Origin: Bacteroides sp.
GTDB taxonomy: Bacteria; Bacteroidota; Bacteroidia; Bacteroidales; Bacteroidaceae
Assembly (NCBI GenBank): GCA_019417975.1
Contig: DYCT01000006.1
Location: 1-17,377, forward strand
Length of the DNA: 17,377 nucleotides
Reading direction: 5' to 3'
Shown: positions 6,900 to 16,132 of the stretch, piece by piece
Layout of the letters: every line of letters starts with the position of its first letter
Position numbering within the stretch: the first letter of the stretch is position 1
Notes under the pieces: generated by a model
What the model saw: only the letters and a program-made list of their open reading frames with translations
Databases searched by the model: none
What the model was told of the DNA's origin: nothing
Translations under genes and position numbers: made by a program

Positions 6900-9800
6900 A
6901 TGAATAATTTGAAAACGTGTCATTTTTCTTTCCTTTTGGCAGGAATCTTTTGGATTTTTGCACAGTCGCTTTTTGCACAAGATTTTACTTTTCGGCATTT
7001 GACGACAGATGATGGGTTGTCTCAAATAAGCGTGAATGATATATATATTGACGAACGCGGATTTGTATGGATTGCTACGCGCGATGGTTTGTGCAGATAT
7101 AATGGGAACGACATCCGGACATTCAAACAGCAGAAAGACAATCCGAATAGCCTTTTTTGCAATACAGTGTTGCGACTTGAAGGAAATAAGGATGGGCGTA
7201 TTTATTTGAATTGCACCGAAGGTGTGACCGAATTTGATTTCCGAAAGGAGAAATTTACAACGTTGGAGGAAGGGGATGTAAGTGCAATCTATTATGATGA
7301 TGGATTGTATATTTGCCAAGGCTCTAAAATTAAGTTCTTTGATCCGAAGACCCGGGAAGTTAGTCTGTATTATGAACTTCCAGACAAACAAGCTTGTATT
7401 TTCTGTATGTTACACGATTCGAATGACATATTCTGGATAGGGACAACTAATGAAGGCGTTTATCGGTTTGATCCAAAGACTCGGAAGATATTGGATCATC
7501 CGGTAGAAAAGGCTAATGTGACGAATATTTATGAAGATAGTGAAAAGGGAATATGGATTGGAACCTGGACTAATGGAGCCTATTGGTTCAGAAATGGGGA
7601 GGTGACCAATTTCCGATACAACCCTGCTAACAAGAGTGGGGTGTGTTCGGATTTTGTACGCGATTGTTGTGAAGACAATGAAGGGTATATGTGGATTGGA
7701 ACATTCAATGGCTTGAACCGTTACGATAAGCGAACGGGTGAGTTTATGCATTTTGAAGCCGACTTGAATAACTCGGAGAGTTTGATTCATTCATCCATCT
7801 GGCGTATTGTGAAAGATGCACAAGGGACATTATGGATTGGTACCTATTTTGGTGGGGTCAATTATTTCAATCCGGAATATGAAATATATACTCGTTTCGA
7901 AGCATCAACAGAAGAATCTAAAGGATTGAGTTCACCAATTGTGGGACACATGTTAGAAGATAAGGAACATAATCTATGGATTGCGACGGAAGGAGGAGGA
8001 TTGAATAAGTATGATAGAAAGAAGAATTCTTTCCAATGGTTTCAACATTCTTCCGATCCGAACAGCATCTCGGAAAACAATGTGAAGGCTTTATATTATG
8101 ACTCGGATAAGGAGCTACTTTGGGTAGGGACTCATTTGGGGGGATTGAACAAACTGAATATGAAGACCGGACGATTTACCCGTTATGCATATATAAAGGA
8201 TGATCCGCAAGGAATCCCTTCGGACATTATCCGCGATATTGTACCTTACAAAGATAGTTTGGTTGTAGCTACTCAGAATGGCGTTTGCTTGTTCAATCCG
8301 GTTGACGGAAGATGTCGACAGTTGTTTAAGGATACAGAGTTGGGACGAAAGATACGGATGGTGGCTTCGGTACTGTTTGATCATGAAGGTACATTGTGGA
8401 TTGCAGTTACAGGAGAAGGTGTGTTCAGTTATCGTTTTGAAACAAACCAATTGACCAATTATCGGCATGACCCGGCCGATAAGAAGAGCTTGAGCAACAA
8501 TAATGTGAACAACATCTACGAAGGACACAACAACGACCTATGGTTTTCTACTTCGGGTAGTGGGTTGGATTTGTTTGATTTTAAAACAAAGACGTTTGAT
8601 AATTTTGATTTGTTGAACAATGGCTTGGCCAGTGATTGTGTATATGCCGTATGTGAATCGAGGTATGGAAACCTGTTGGTCATTACTAATCGCGGTTTCT
8701 CTCATTTTGATCGTAATACAAAGCGTTTTTTCAATTATACGATAGAAGACGGTTTTCCGCTGACTGCAGTCAATGAGAATGCTCTTTACTTGTCAAATAC
8801 CGGAGAGGTATATTTGGGAGGGGTTACTGGGCTTGTTTCATTCCAAGAAAGGGATTTGCAGTTTGCTCCCAAACCTTATAACATCGTATTGATTCGTCTT
8901 ACCGTCAATGGTAAAGACGTGAAAGTGGGTGATGATACTGGCATCTTGACTTCTTCGCTTTGTAGTACTAATCATATCACCCTCCGTAGCGAGCATTCTG
9001 TCTTTACTGTGGAATTTGCAGAATCTAATTTTATTCCTGCAAATAACGATGAAATAGTTTATCGCTTAGAAGGTTTCTCGAATGAATGGATTTCCGCTAA
9101 AGGCCGTCACTTTATTACTTATACCAACTTGAATCCGGGTAACTATACGTTGGTAGTAAAAGGGAAGAATAGTCCGTTTACACCAGAAACGAGGCTATCC
9201 ATCAAAGTGCTTCCGCCTTTCTATAAAACGGGGTACGCTTACTTTATATATATAATAGTAGTTTGTGTCATTCTGTATTACTTGATACGAACATATAATG
9301 GACGCATCAAGTTGCAAGAGTCGTTGAAATATGAGAAGAAGTATATTAAAGACTTGGAATTGCTGAACCAGTCGAAACTGCGTTTCTTTACGAACATTTC
9401 TCATGAGTTCCGTACACCACTGACGCTGATATTAGGACATATAGAGATGCTTTTGCAGGTGCAGTCGTTTGCTCCAACCGTATATAATCGTATTTTGGGT
9501 ATTTACAAGAATAGTTTACAACTGCAAGAACTTATTACTGAATTGCTCGATTTCCGTAAAGCCGAGCAGGGACACCTGAAGCTTAAAGTGTGGAAATATG
9601 ATTTGGTAAATTTCCTATCTGAAAGTTATCTGATATTTAAGGAATATGCCACCAATAAACAGATACAATTCTTCTTTGAAAAAGAGACAGACCAACTGGA
9701 AGTGTGGCTAGATGTGAAACAGATGCAGAAGGTGGTAAACAACTTGGTATCTAATGCATTGAAACATACCGGTGCAGGGAAAAGCATAACGATGCGTGTA

Positions 9801-10946
9801 TATCAGAAGAATGATGAGGCTGTTTTTGAAGTGAGTGATACGGGAGAAGGCATTGCTTCGGACGATTTGGCGAAAGTGTTTGATCGCTTCTATCAGAATA
9901 AGAATGAACAGGCAGGGACAGGCATCGGACTAGCATTGGCTAAAAGTATTGTAGAACTTCATCACGGTAGCATCACGGTGGATAGTGTTTTACATGAAAA
10001 GACCACCTTTACAGTACGGTTGAAATTAGGGAATGCACATTTTTCATCAGACCAGATTTGTGAGCCTAAAAGCAATGATAAGATGTTGCCTGAGAATATT
10101 GTATCGACTGTAGATTTACGTGAGCATGATCTTACAGATGTTCCGGCTGTGAAAAGTAACAATGTAAAAATACTGATTGTGGAAGACAATGAACAGCTGA
10201 AAGAGATGCTGTCGAATATATTTTCTACTTTCTATACAGTGGTGACTGCATCCGATGGACAGGAAGGTTGGGAGAAAGTGAAAGAAGAACAGCCACAGAT
10301 TGTTCTTAGTGATGTGATGATGCCTAGGATGTCGGGAACGGAGTTATGTAAACTCATCAAGAACGATGTGGATACATGCCATATTCCTGTCGTATTGATT
10401 ACTGCCCGCACTGCTTTGGAATACAATTTGGAAGGATTGAGGTTGGGAGCTGATGACTATGTGACCAAACCGTTTAACATCAATCTGCTTATTTCGCGTT
10501 GTAACAATTTGGTGAATAATCGTATTCTTTTGCAGGAAGCATTCAGCAAACAGCCACAGGCTACTCCACAGATGTTGGCCACAAATGTGATGGATAAGGC
10601 TATTTTGGACAAGGCAATGGAGGTGATAGAACGATATATGGATAATACGGAGTTTAATATCAATACTTTTGCACGCGAGATGGGAATAGCCCGTACCAAT
10701 CTTTTTGCCAAGATAAAGGGAATAACCGGGCAAACTCCAAATGAATTTATTTCGACCATTCGACTAAAGAAGGCGGCTGTATTGTTGAAGAACAATCCGG
10801 AACTGAATATTTCTGAAATATCCGATAGGGTAGGATTCAGTTCTTCGCGTTATTTTAGTAAGTGTTTTAAAGACTTTTATCATGTCAGTCCTATCTCATA
10901 TAGAAATGGGAAGGAAGCGGAAAGTGAAGGTGATAGTGAGAAATAA
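6900..10946 (+). CDS. Hybrid two-component system sensor/response regulator (HTCS), probably for glycosaminoglycans
   Basis: 1348 aa single-protein sensor, kinase and transcription factor spanning the inner membrane. Signal peptide 1-26 (SLFA-QDF). The periplasmic part is a two-propeller sensor made of about twelve Reg_prop repeats with the WIGT-type motif (first at about residue 55, e.g. GFVWIATRDGLCRYN, GTLWIGTYFGGVNYF), then a Y_Y_Y domain at about 710-772 and a membrane helix at 780-798. Cytoplasmic part: HisKA with NISHEFRTPLTLI (phospho-acceptor His835), HATPase with NALKHTG (Asn952), SDTGEG (Asp980) and GTGIGLAL, a receiver with EDN (Asp1096), acceptor Asp1138 in SDVMMPRMSG and Lys1190 in YVTKPF, and an AraC-type HTH at about 1240-1335. 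All key residues are intact. Its own promoter precedes it, and the PL8 lyase gene follows in the same direction, so I infer that it senses chondroitin/hyaluronan-type oligosaccharides, as the B. thetaiotaomicron HTCS of the chondroitin locus does. Confidence 0.95.
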   Translation: MNNLKTCHFSFLLAGIFWIFAQSLFAQDFTFRHLTTDDGLSQISVNDIYIDERGFVWIATRDGLCRYNGNDIRTFKQQKDNPNSLFCNTVLRLEGNKDGRIYLNCTEGVTEFDFRKEKFTTLEEGDVSAIYYDDGLYICQGSKIKFFDPKTREVSLYYELPDKQACIFCMLHDSNDIFWIGTTNEGVYRFDPKTRKILDHPVEKANVTNIYEDSEKGIWIGTWTNGAYWFRNGEVTNFRYNPANKSGVCSDFVRDCCEDNEGYMWIGTFNGLNRYDKRTGEFMHFEADLNNSESLIHSSIWRIVKDAQGTLWIGTYFGGVNYFNPEYEIYTRFEASTEESKGLSSPIVGHMLEDKEHNLWIATEGGGLNKYDRKKNSFQWFQHSSDPNSISENNVKALYYDSDKELLWVGTHLGGLNKLNMKTGRFTRYAYIKDDPQGIPSDIIRDIVPYKDSLVVATQNGVCLFNPVDGRCRQLFKDTELGRKIRMVASVLFDHEGTLWIAVTGEGVFSYRFETNQLTNYRHDPADKKSLSNNNVNNIYEGHNNDLWFSTSGSGLDLFDFKTKTFDNFDLLNNGLASDCVYAVCESRYGNLLVITNRGFSHFDRNTKRFFNYTIEDGFPLTAVNENALYLSNTGEVYLGGVTGLVSFQERDLQFAPKPYNIVLIRLTVNGKDVKVGDDTGILTSSLCSTNHITLRSEHSVFTVEFAESNFIPANNDEIVYRLEGFSNEWISAKGRHFITYTNLNPGNYTLVVKGKNSPFTPETRLSIKVLPPFYKTGYAYFIYIIVVCVILYYLIRTYNGRIKLQESLKYEKKYIKDLELLNQSKLRFFTNISHEFRTPLTLILGHIEMLLQVQSFAPTVYNRILGIYKNSLQLQELITELLDFRKAEQGHLKLKVWKYDLVNFLSESYLIFKEYATNKQIQFFFEKETDQLEVWLDVKQMQKVVNNLVSNALKHTGAGKSITMRVYQKNDEAVFEVSDTGEGIASDDLAKVFDRFYQNKNEQAGTGIGLALAKSIVELHHGSITVDSVLHEKTTFTVRLKLGNAHFSSDQICEPKSNDKMLPENIVSTVDLREHDLTDVPAVKSNNVKILIVEDNEQLKEMLSNIFSTFYTVVTASDGQEGWEKVKEEQPQIVLSDVMMPRMSGTELCKLIKNDVDTCHIPVVLITARTALEYNLEGLRLGADDYVTKPFNINLLISRCNNLVNNRILLQEAFSKQPQATPQMLATNVMDKAILDKAMEVIERYMDNTEFNINTFAREMGIARTNLFAKIKGITGQTPNEFISTIRLKKAAVLLKNNPELNISEISDRVGFSSSRYFSKCFKDFYHVSPISYRNGKEAESEGDSEK

Positions 10947-10953
10947 GCGTTCT

Positions 10954-11029
10954 GTAAGCAGGGATGTATCATAATGTCCTACTTCTGTACGATTTTTCCT
11001 GCTTACTTGTTTCAAACTTAGCATCTTTG
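10954..11029 (+). promoter_or_regulatory. Inverted repeat and -7-like box upstream of the PL8 lyase gene
   Basis: GTAAGCAGG (10954-10962) and CCTGCTTAC (10998-11006) are perfect 9-bp inverted arms 35 nt apart, starting 8 nt after the regulator's stop. CATCTTTG (11022-11029) differs from TAnnTTTG only at its first base and lies 21 nt before the lyase ATG. The right arm occupies the place of a -33 box, and no TTTG is present there, as expected for a promoter that needs an activator. It could be the binding site of the adjacent HTCS. A terminator for the regulator gene is less likely, since no T-run follows the right arm. Confidence 0.4.
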
Positions 11030-11050
11030 TAGCATAAAACCATATATGCT

Positions 11051-14000
11051 ATGAATTTGAACCTTATGAAAAATGGAGCGAGCCTGTTGATGGCTGCTTT
11101 CTTACCGGTGTTAGCTTCGGCTCAATTGGTCAAGCACGAGCGCTTGCTTTCTTTTGAGTCAGATGCAATACCGACTTTTATTCAAAGTGAGAACTCACAA
11201 CTTTCATTGACTGCAGATCATTATAAAGACGGAATGCAGTCTCTTAACTGGAATTATCAGCCAGGAGCAGTCCTTTCTATAGAGAAAGATTTGAAATTCG
11301 AACCGAAAGATCCGACAGGGAAAGATACTTATCTTTCAGGTTTTGTCGTTTGGGTCTACAACAAGAAAGCGATAGACAAACCTCTTACTTTCCAATTTTT
11401 GAAGGATGGGAAAGTATGCACTCACTTCCCGATGGGTTTGAACTATACCGGATGGCGTGCGGCATGGGTGTGTTATGAGCGTGATATGCAGGGTATTCCA
11501 GAAGAAGGGATGAATGAAATTCGTATCGTTGCTCCGGATGAGGCAGGCGAAGTGTGTATCGACCATTTGCTTACAGCTGCCAAGATGGATCATCGTTATC
11601 AGACTGCTGATGAGCAAGTACCGTTTGTTAACGCAACTACTACCAGTCATTGGCTTGTGTTGTTAAAAAACTCTCGTATCAAGCCTGATATTCCTTTAGA
11701 AAGTACTGTTACAGCCAAACAGAAAGAGGATATCAAAGCGTTGGAAGCCCGTTTGAGAAGTATCATTTATCAACCATCTCAGCTTACGGAGAAAACCATG
11801 CAGAGCATCCGTAAGGGATACGCTCGTTATGGTATTACTTATAATGATAAGGGAGAAGTGTGTGGCTTGCCTGTATTCTTTGGTCGTGCGTGCGAGGCTT
11901 ATGAACGAATTGTGCCCGATTATGACCCTAATATATTCAATAAGGCACATATGGAGCTGAGGGAGTATTTTAACCTAATGAACAAAATTGCTGTTGCCTA
12001 CAACGATGCCACAGTCGAGAAAGACAAACAGGAGCTTAAGAAAATGTTTCTGGCTATGTACGATCATGTGACAGACCAAGGTGTGAGTTACGGTAGCTGT
12101 TTGGGGAACTTCACTCATTATGGATATAGTTTCCGAGGATATTATACCTCTTATTTCTTGATGAAAGATGTTTTGCGTGAGGCTGGGAAACTGGCAGAGG
12201 CAGAGAAGGGAATGCGTTGGTATGCCATTGCCAACGAGGTTTTCATAAAACCGGAGTATTGGGGTATGGATATGGATTCATTCAATACGGTGACAACCGG
12301 GCGTATTGCCAGCATTCTGATGATGAACGATTCACCAGAGAAAGTACAGTATCTAAAATCATTCTCCCGCTGGATTGATAACGGATGTCTGCCAGCTTTG
12401 GGCTTGAGAGGCTCTTTCAAACGTGATGGCGGTGCTTTCCACCATTGCAATAATTATCCGGCTTATGCCGTAGGTGGACTAGATGGGGCTACCAATATGA
12501 TTTATTTGCTTAGCCGTACAGATTTTGCTGTATCGGAACTGGGACATAACACTGTGAAAAATGTGTTGATGGCCATGCGCTTCTATTGTAACAAACACGA
12601 CTTCCCTTGGTCAATGTCAGGACGTCATCCGGATGGGAAAGGTCGTTTGGTGCCGATGCATTATGCAATGATGGCTTTGGCCGGTACGCCCGATCAGAGT
12701 CGGAGCATTGATGAGGAAATGGGTGCTGCATATCTGCGTTTGGTAACAGATGAGGTGAAGAGCGAAGATGCTAATCCGGATTATATTCCGTTTGTGCCTA
12801 ATAGTCGTGAGAAAGCAATGACAGAGCGTTTGGCTACTGTCGTAAAGCCTGAAACTGATCCGCAAGGTAACTGGAATTTAGGCTATGGATGTGTAAATGT
12901 ACAGCGTCGTAACAATTGGTCGGCTGTGGCACGTGGTCACTCTCGTTACTTCTGGGCAGCCGAACATTACCGGGGTGTTAATATCTATGGCCGTTATTTA
13001 GGACACGGAACATTGCAGTTGTTTACAGCTCCGTCTGCCCATGATGATGTATCGTCAAAGACATCGGGTTGGATAGAAGCGGGTTTCGACTGGGGACGTG
13101 TTCCGGGTGCTACTGCTGTGCATTTGCCTATCGAACAGTTGAAGGCTATTGTTCTCAATGTAGACCGCTTCTCCGGTTACGAAGAAATGTTATTTTCGGA
13201 TGAAGCTTTTGCAGGCGGTATATCGCAAGAGAAGATGAATGGTGCGTTTGGTATGAAACTCCACGAACATGATAAGTACAATGGTTCGCTTCGTGCTCGC
13301 AAATCTTACCATTTTATTGGCGACAAGATTGTGTGTTTAGGTACGGATATTGAAAATATGAATGCTGATTATACAACAGAAACCACTATATTTCAAGTCG
13401 CTATGCTCAATGACCAAGCTCGCAAGTATTGGGAAAATCCGCGAACAGGCAAGAATTGGTGGATAGACCATATTAACACAGGCTATTATGTACCTCAAGT
13501 GAAAGGTTGTGACCCGGTAGAATTGGAAAAACATTTAGGACAACAGTCAGTCTCGAATGAGGGGGTACCTACTCAGGGTGATTGGATGACACTGACGGTA
13601 AATCATGGAAAGGCTCCTAAAGGACGTGCTTATCAGTATGTGATTCTTCCGCAGATGACCGGTGAAGCGATGGCTAAATTTGCTAAGAAGCCAACTTATA
13701 AAGTGTTGCAGCAAGACTGTAATGCACACATTGTGTTTGATGAGGAGGCAGGGGTTACCTCTTATGTTTTGTTTGAAACGGCCGATGCTTTGCCTAAGGG
13801 ATTGGTACAGAAAGTAGATACCGCTTCTTTGGTAATGGTGCATCAGCTTAATAAGAAAGAGGCAGTGCTTACGGTGGCCAATCCGGACTTGGCTCTTTAT
13901 CGCGGACTTGCAGACGAACTGTATGATGAGCAAGGCAAGCGTGTGGAACGTAGTATTTATTCTCGACCGTGGATTAATAATGATAGTCAGGTGATTCCTG

Positions 14001-14140
14001 TGCGAGTTACGTTGAATGGTGCATGGGAAGTGAAGGGAACATCGGTTTGCAAGGTCATATCTTGTGATAAAAAAGTTACTGTCTTGGAGTTTTCTTGTAA
14101 AGACGCTGCAAGTTTTGAGGTTCGCCTCACACAGAAATAA
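11051..14140 (+). CDS. Polysaccharide lyase family 8, chondroitin/hyaluronan lyase
   Basis: 1029 aa secreted or periplasmic lyase that cleaves the uronic acid-containing bond of chondroitin sulfate, dermatan sulfate or hyaluronan by beta-elimination, leaving 4,5-unsaturated disaccharides. Signal peptide 1-24 (VLASA-Q). Domains in order: N-terminal beta-sandwich (about 25-190, chondroitinase ABC type), alpha-helical toroid with the active site (about 205-600), and C-terminal beta-sheet domains (about 610-1029). Active-site candidates are His465 and Tyr472 in HHCNNYPAYAVGGL and Arg525 in SMSGRHPDGKG; the His-Tyr spacing of 7 and Tyr-Arg spacing of 53 agree with His501/Tyr508/Arg560 of Proteus vulgaris chondroitinase ABC I. 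The N-terminal domain and length favour a broad ABC-type enzyme over an AC or pure hyaluronate lyase. It follows the HTCS and faces the GH88 and sulfatase genes, which act on the same substrates. Confidence 0.92.
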   Translation: MNLNLMKNGASLLMAAFLPVLASAQLVKHERLLSFESDAIPTFIQSENSQLSLTADHYKDGMQSLNWNYQPGAVLSIEKDLKFEPKDPTGKDTYLSGFVVWVYNKKAIDKPLTFQFLKDGKVCTHFPMGLNYTGWRAAWVCYERDMQGIPEEGMNEIRIVAPDEAGEVCIDHLLTAAKMDHRYQTADEQVPFVNATTTSHWLVLLKNSRIKPDIPLESTVTAKQKEDIKALEARLRSIIYQPSQLTEKTMQSIRKGYARYGITYNDKGEVCGLPVFFGRACEAYERIVPDYDPNIFNKAHMELREYFNLMNKIAVAYNDATVEKDKQELKKMFLAMYDHVTDQGVSYGSCLGNFTHYGYSFRGYYTSYFLMKDVLREAGKLAEAEKGMRWYAIANEVFIKPEYWGMDMDSFNTVTTGRIASILMMNDSPEKVQYLKSFSRWIDNGCLPALGLRGSFKRDGGAFHHCNNYPAYAVGGLDGATNMIYLLSRTDFAVSELGHNTVKNVLMAMRFYCNKHDFPWSMSGRHPDGKGRLVPMHYAMMALAGTPDQSRSIDEEMGAAYLRLVTDEVKSEDANPDYIPFVPNSREKAMTERLATVVKPETDPQGNWNLGYGCVNVQRRNNWSAVARGHSRYFWAAEHYRGVNIYGRYLGHGTLQLFTAPSAHDDVSSKTSGWIEAGFDWGRVPGATAVHLPIEQLKAIVLNVDRFSGYEEMLFSDEAFAGGISQEKMNGAFGMKLHEHDKYNGSLRARKSYHFIGDKIVCLGTDIENMNADYTTETTIFQVAMLNDQARKYWENPRTGKNWWIDHINTGYYVPQVKGCDPVELEKHLGQQSVSNEGVPTQGDWMTLTVNHGKAPKGRAYQYVILPQMTGEAMAKFAKKPTYKVLQQDCNAHIVFDEEAGVTSYVLFETADALPKGLVQKVDTASLVMVHQLNKKEAVLTVANPDLALYRGLADELYDEQGKRVERSIYSRPWINNDSQVIPVRVTLNGAWEVKGTSVCKVISCDKKVTVLEFSCKDAASFEVRLTQK

Positions 14141-14179
14141 TCTATAGTAAATAGTTATTTAAGGTAATCTGTTTTTAGG

Positions 14180-14220
14180 AAAGAGTGCTTGGCATCGGTG
14201 ATGTGCAGGCACTCTTTTTT
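14180..14220 (+). terminator. Rho-independent terminator of the lyase gene
   Basis: AAAGAGTGC (14180-14188) pairs with GCACTCTTT (14209-14217), with an inner GCATC/GATGT stem (one G-U pair) and a T-run continuing to 14221. It lies 40 nt after the lyase stop codon on the same strand. Confidence 0.85.
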
Positions 14221-14489
14221 TGAATCTTTGTAATGTTTGTAGGCTTGATTCTGATTACAGCAGACCAGTATCTACACGCAGGAGAAGTAATATGTTGAAT
14301 TAATGCATTTAATAATAGTATAACCCCCTTGTGACGAATATTGATCTTTATTGCTTTTGTTACATATCTGTTTTTTAATCGATTGCATGATGACTATCAA
14401 ACAATGCAATATTATTACTTTGATAAGCGATGCAAGCTCTGTGATATGAACTCTTTTTTATGGAATCTTTGTGATTGGTGAGGTTATAA

Positions 14490-14519
14490 AAAATCCCGGA
14501 ACACAAATCCCGGGATTTT
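14490..14519 (-). terminator. Terminator of the GH88-sulfatase unit
   Basis: AAAATCCCGG (14490-14499) and CCGGGATTTT (14510-14519) form a perfect 10-bp stem with a 10-nt loop. Read on the minus strand it is followed by TTTTTT, and it lies 28 nt after the sulfatase stop codon. The T's on the other side make it partly bidirectional. Confidence 0.85.
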
Positions 14520-14547
14520 CTTTACTTGGATAGGTTAGAACACTGTC

Positions 14548-16083
14548 TTATTCGTATTTTATGATATGTGCTAATATTCTTTCTTGAAACCACGGGTCAT
14601 CGATATTCTTTAGCATGGCTCCCAATTGTTCGTATAGGGGTTTAACGATTTCCGGATGTTCTTCCACCAACAGATTGTTTAGCTGATAGGGGTCTTCTTG
14701 GTCATCGAAGAGTAATGTTTTTGTCAGCTGTTTATTTCTGTCAATGTACAGTGCAAGTGTATAGCGAGCTGTTTTGATACCTCTCGAAGAAGGAAAGTAT
14801 GTGATGACTTGTCCATCTGCGTTCTTTTCACCATCGATATTTTGGATGTAGAGAGCGGATTCGGGACGTTTTACATTGGCTTCAGGGTTATAGAATAACT
14901 TAGAGAAGTCGCGTCCTTGTATTTCGGTTGGAATGCTGTCGCTCAGTCCGCAAAGTCCTAGCAGTGTAGGCATAATGTCTGGAGTAGAAAGCATCAGGTC
15001 GTCGGTGTGTGGTTTCAGTTTATTTGGATAGCGTACTAAGAATGGGACGTTCATCGATTCGGAATAAGGTGAGTTCTTCGGGTCGTCGGTGTTTTGGCTG
15101 CACATTGTTTCTCCATGGTCTGAAGCAAACACCACGATGGTGTTTTTATCCAGTCCCAGTTGGTTTAAAGCATCTAGAATCTGACCGAATGCACGGTCTA
15201 CACCAGTTACTGATGCAAAGTAGTAGCGGGCGCACTCTGCTTTGTCCATCTTAGTGTTGGCATTTGGGCGAATGAGCAAGCTGTCTAACGGAATATCTTT
15301 GTATAGGTTGTAGTCTTCTTCCATACAATCATCAAGCGAGCGATAGGGGCTATGTGGAGGATTCATTCCTACCATAATGAAGAACGGTTTTTTCGGGTCG
15401 CGTACGTTCCCTTCGTTTTTCAAATAAGAAATCACTTTGCTGGCTTCGTGTAGAGGAGACCATTCTTTGGGTTCGTGTTTGTTGCCGTTATTGTCCCAAT
15501 AATGTGGGTCTTTGTGAACATCGAAGGTACCGTAGCTATACCAATAGTTGAATCCGTGACGACGTCCTGCCGGAGTATAGGCATCCCATGCCGGTATACG
15601 GTCTTCTACATAGTGTCCGGGACGTTGAGGGTCGTTGGGCGTAGGATAATCTACATGTAACTTGCCAAAGTAGGCACATTCATAGCCCGACTGATTGAAT
15701 ACATCACTGACGCAGGTTGCATCTTCGCGCAGGGAACTGATGGGCCGACTTGAGTTACAGTTGAGAGGTACACCGCTTTTGTTGGCATACAGGCCTGTGA
15801 GAAGCATTCCACGGTGTGGACTACTGAGCGGACAGTTGCTTTGGGCGGAGGTGAGTACTACTGATTCTCGTGCGAAACGGTCGAGTACAGGTGTATGTAC
15901 AGGGTCGCCTAGGAAGTTCACTTTGTCGCGAAATTCTTCTTGACTCCAGAAACCCATTGCTTGGTTGCGAAATTGGTCTGGGAATACATAGATGACATTG
16001 GGTAAGGATGTCTGCTCATGTTGCGTAGTTTGGCATCCGACCAAAGTCAATAATCCGAAGGAAAGGTATTTGATATGAGGCAT
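14548..16083 (-). CDS. S1 family sulfatase lipoprotein, serine-type; probably chondroitin/dermatan sulfate-specific
   Basis: 511 aa from the ATG at 16083. The frame is open to 16158, but MPHIKYLSFGLLTLVGCQTT is a clean lipoprotein signal with lipobox LVGC (Cys17), which would be buried under the longer start. It hydrolyses sulfate esters and is anchored by lipid. Sulfatase motifs in order: PNVIYVFPDQ (28-37, metal site), SSPHRGMLLTG (87-97, formylglycine motif with Ser87 in the position converted to formylglycine, so serine-type and dependent on a radical SAM maturase), GMNPPHSPY (substrate His) and VFASDHGET (metal Asp/His). Cys84 is three residues before the motif and does not fit C-x-P-x-R. 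Pairing with GH88 recalls B. thetaiotaomicron BT3348-BT3349, where the sulfatase is a chondroitin 4-O-sulfatase (from memory); that specificity is inferred. The gene lies 97 bp after GH88. Confidence 0.9.
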   Translation of the reverse strand: MPHIKYLSFGLLTLVGCQTTQHEQTSLPNVIYVFPDQFRNQAMGFWSQEEFRDKVNFLGDPVHTPVLDRFARESVVLTSAQSNCPLSSPHRGMLLTGLYANKSGVPLNCNSSRPISSLREDATCVSDVFNQSGYECAYFGKLHVDYPTPNDPQRPGHYVEDRIPAWDAYTPAGRRHGFNYWYSYGTFDVHKDPHYWDNNGNKHEPKEWSPLHEASKVISYLKNEGNVRDPKKPFFIMVGMNPPHSPYRSLDDCMEEDYNLYKDIPLDSLLIRPNANTKMDKAECARYYFASVTGVDRAFGQILDALNQLGLDKNTIVVFASDHGETMCSQNTDDPKNSPYSESMNVPFLVRYPNKLKPHTDDLMLSTPDIMPTLLGLCGLSDSIPTEIQGRDFSKLFYNPEANVKRPESALYIQNIDGEKNADGQVITYFPSSRGIKTARYTLALYIDRNKQLTKTLLFDDQEDPYQLNNLLVEEHPEIVKPLYEQLGAMLKNIDDPWFQERILAHIIKYE

Positions 16084-16132
16084 AATGATAACGTATGGTA
16101 TATGTTTTTTTTTAAGACGGGCATTTGTAGAA

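Larger units (their letters stand above)
14141..14547. other. 407-bp intergenic region between converging genes
   Basis: No gene recognised. It holds one terminator at each end (14180-14220 and 14490-14519). Between them is AT-rich DNA with an imperfect direct repeat: ACTCTTTTTT then GAATCTTTGT at 14211-14231 and again at 14450-14472, about 240 bp apart. A 7-bp inverted repeat, ATTGCAT (14382-14388) and ATGCAAT (14404-14410), lies in the middle. A 20-codon frame from 14387 has no start signal or conserved look. Confidence 0.7.

Noticed and set aside
6792..7391. Long antisense frames opposite the regulator, DUF2851 and lyase genes
   Set aside because: They are mirror frames of clearly coding sequence with no family motifs.
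14387..14449. A 20-codon open frame in the convergent gap
   Set aside because: Too short, without a start signal or recognisable product.
15832..15834. Cys84 of the sulfatase as the formylglycine residue
   Set aside because: It lacks Pro at +2 and Arg at +4; Ser87 has both (SSPHR).
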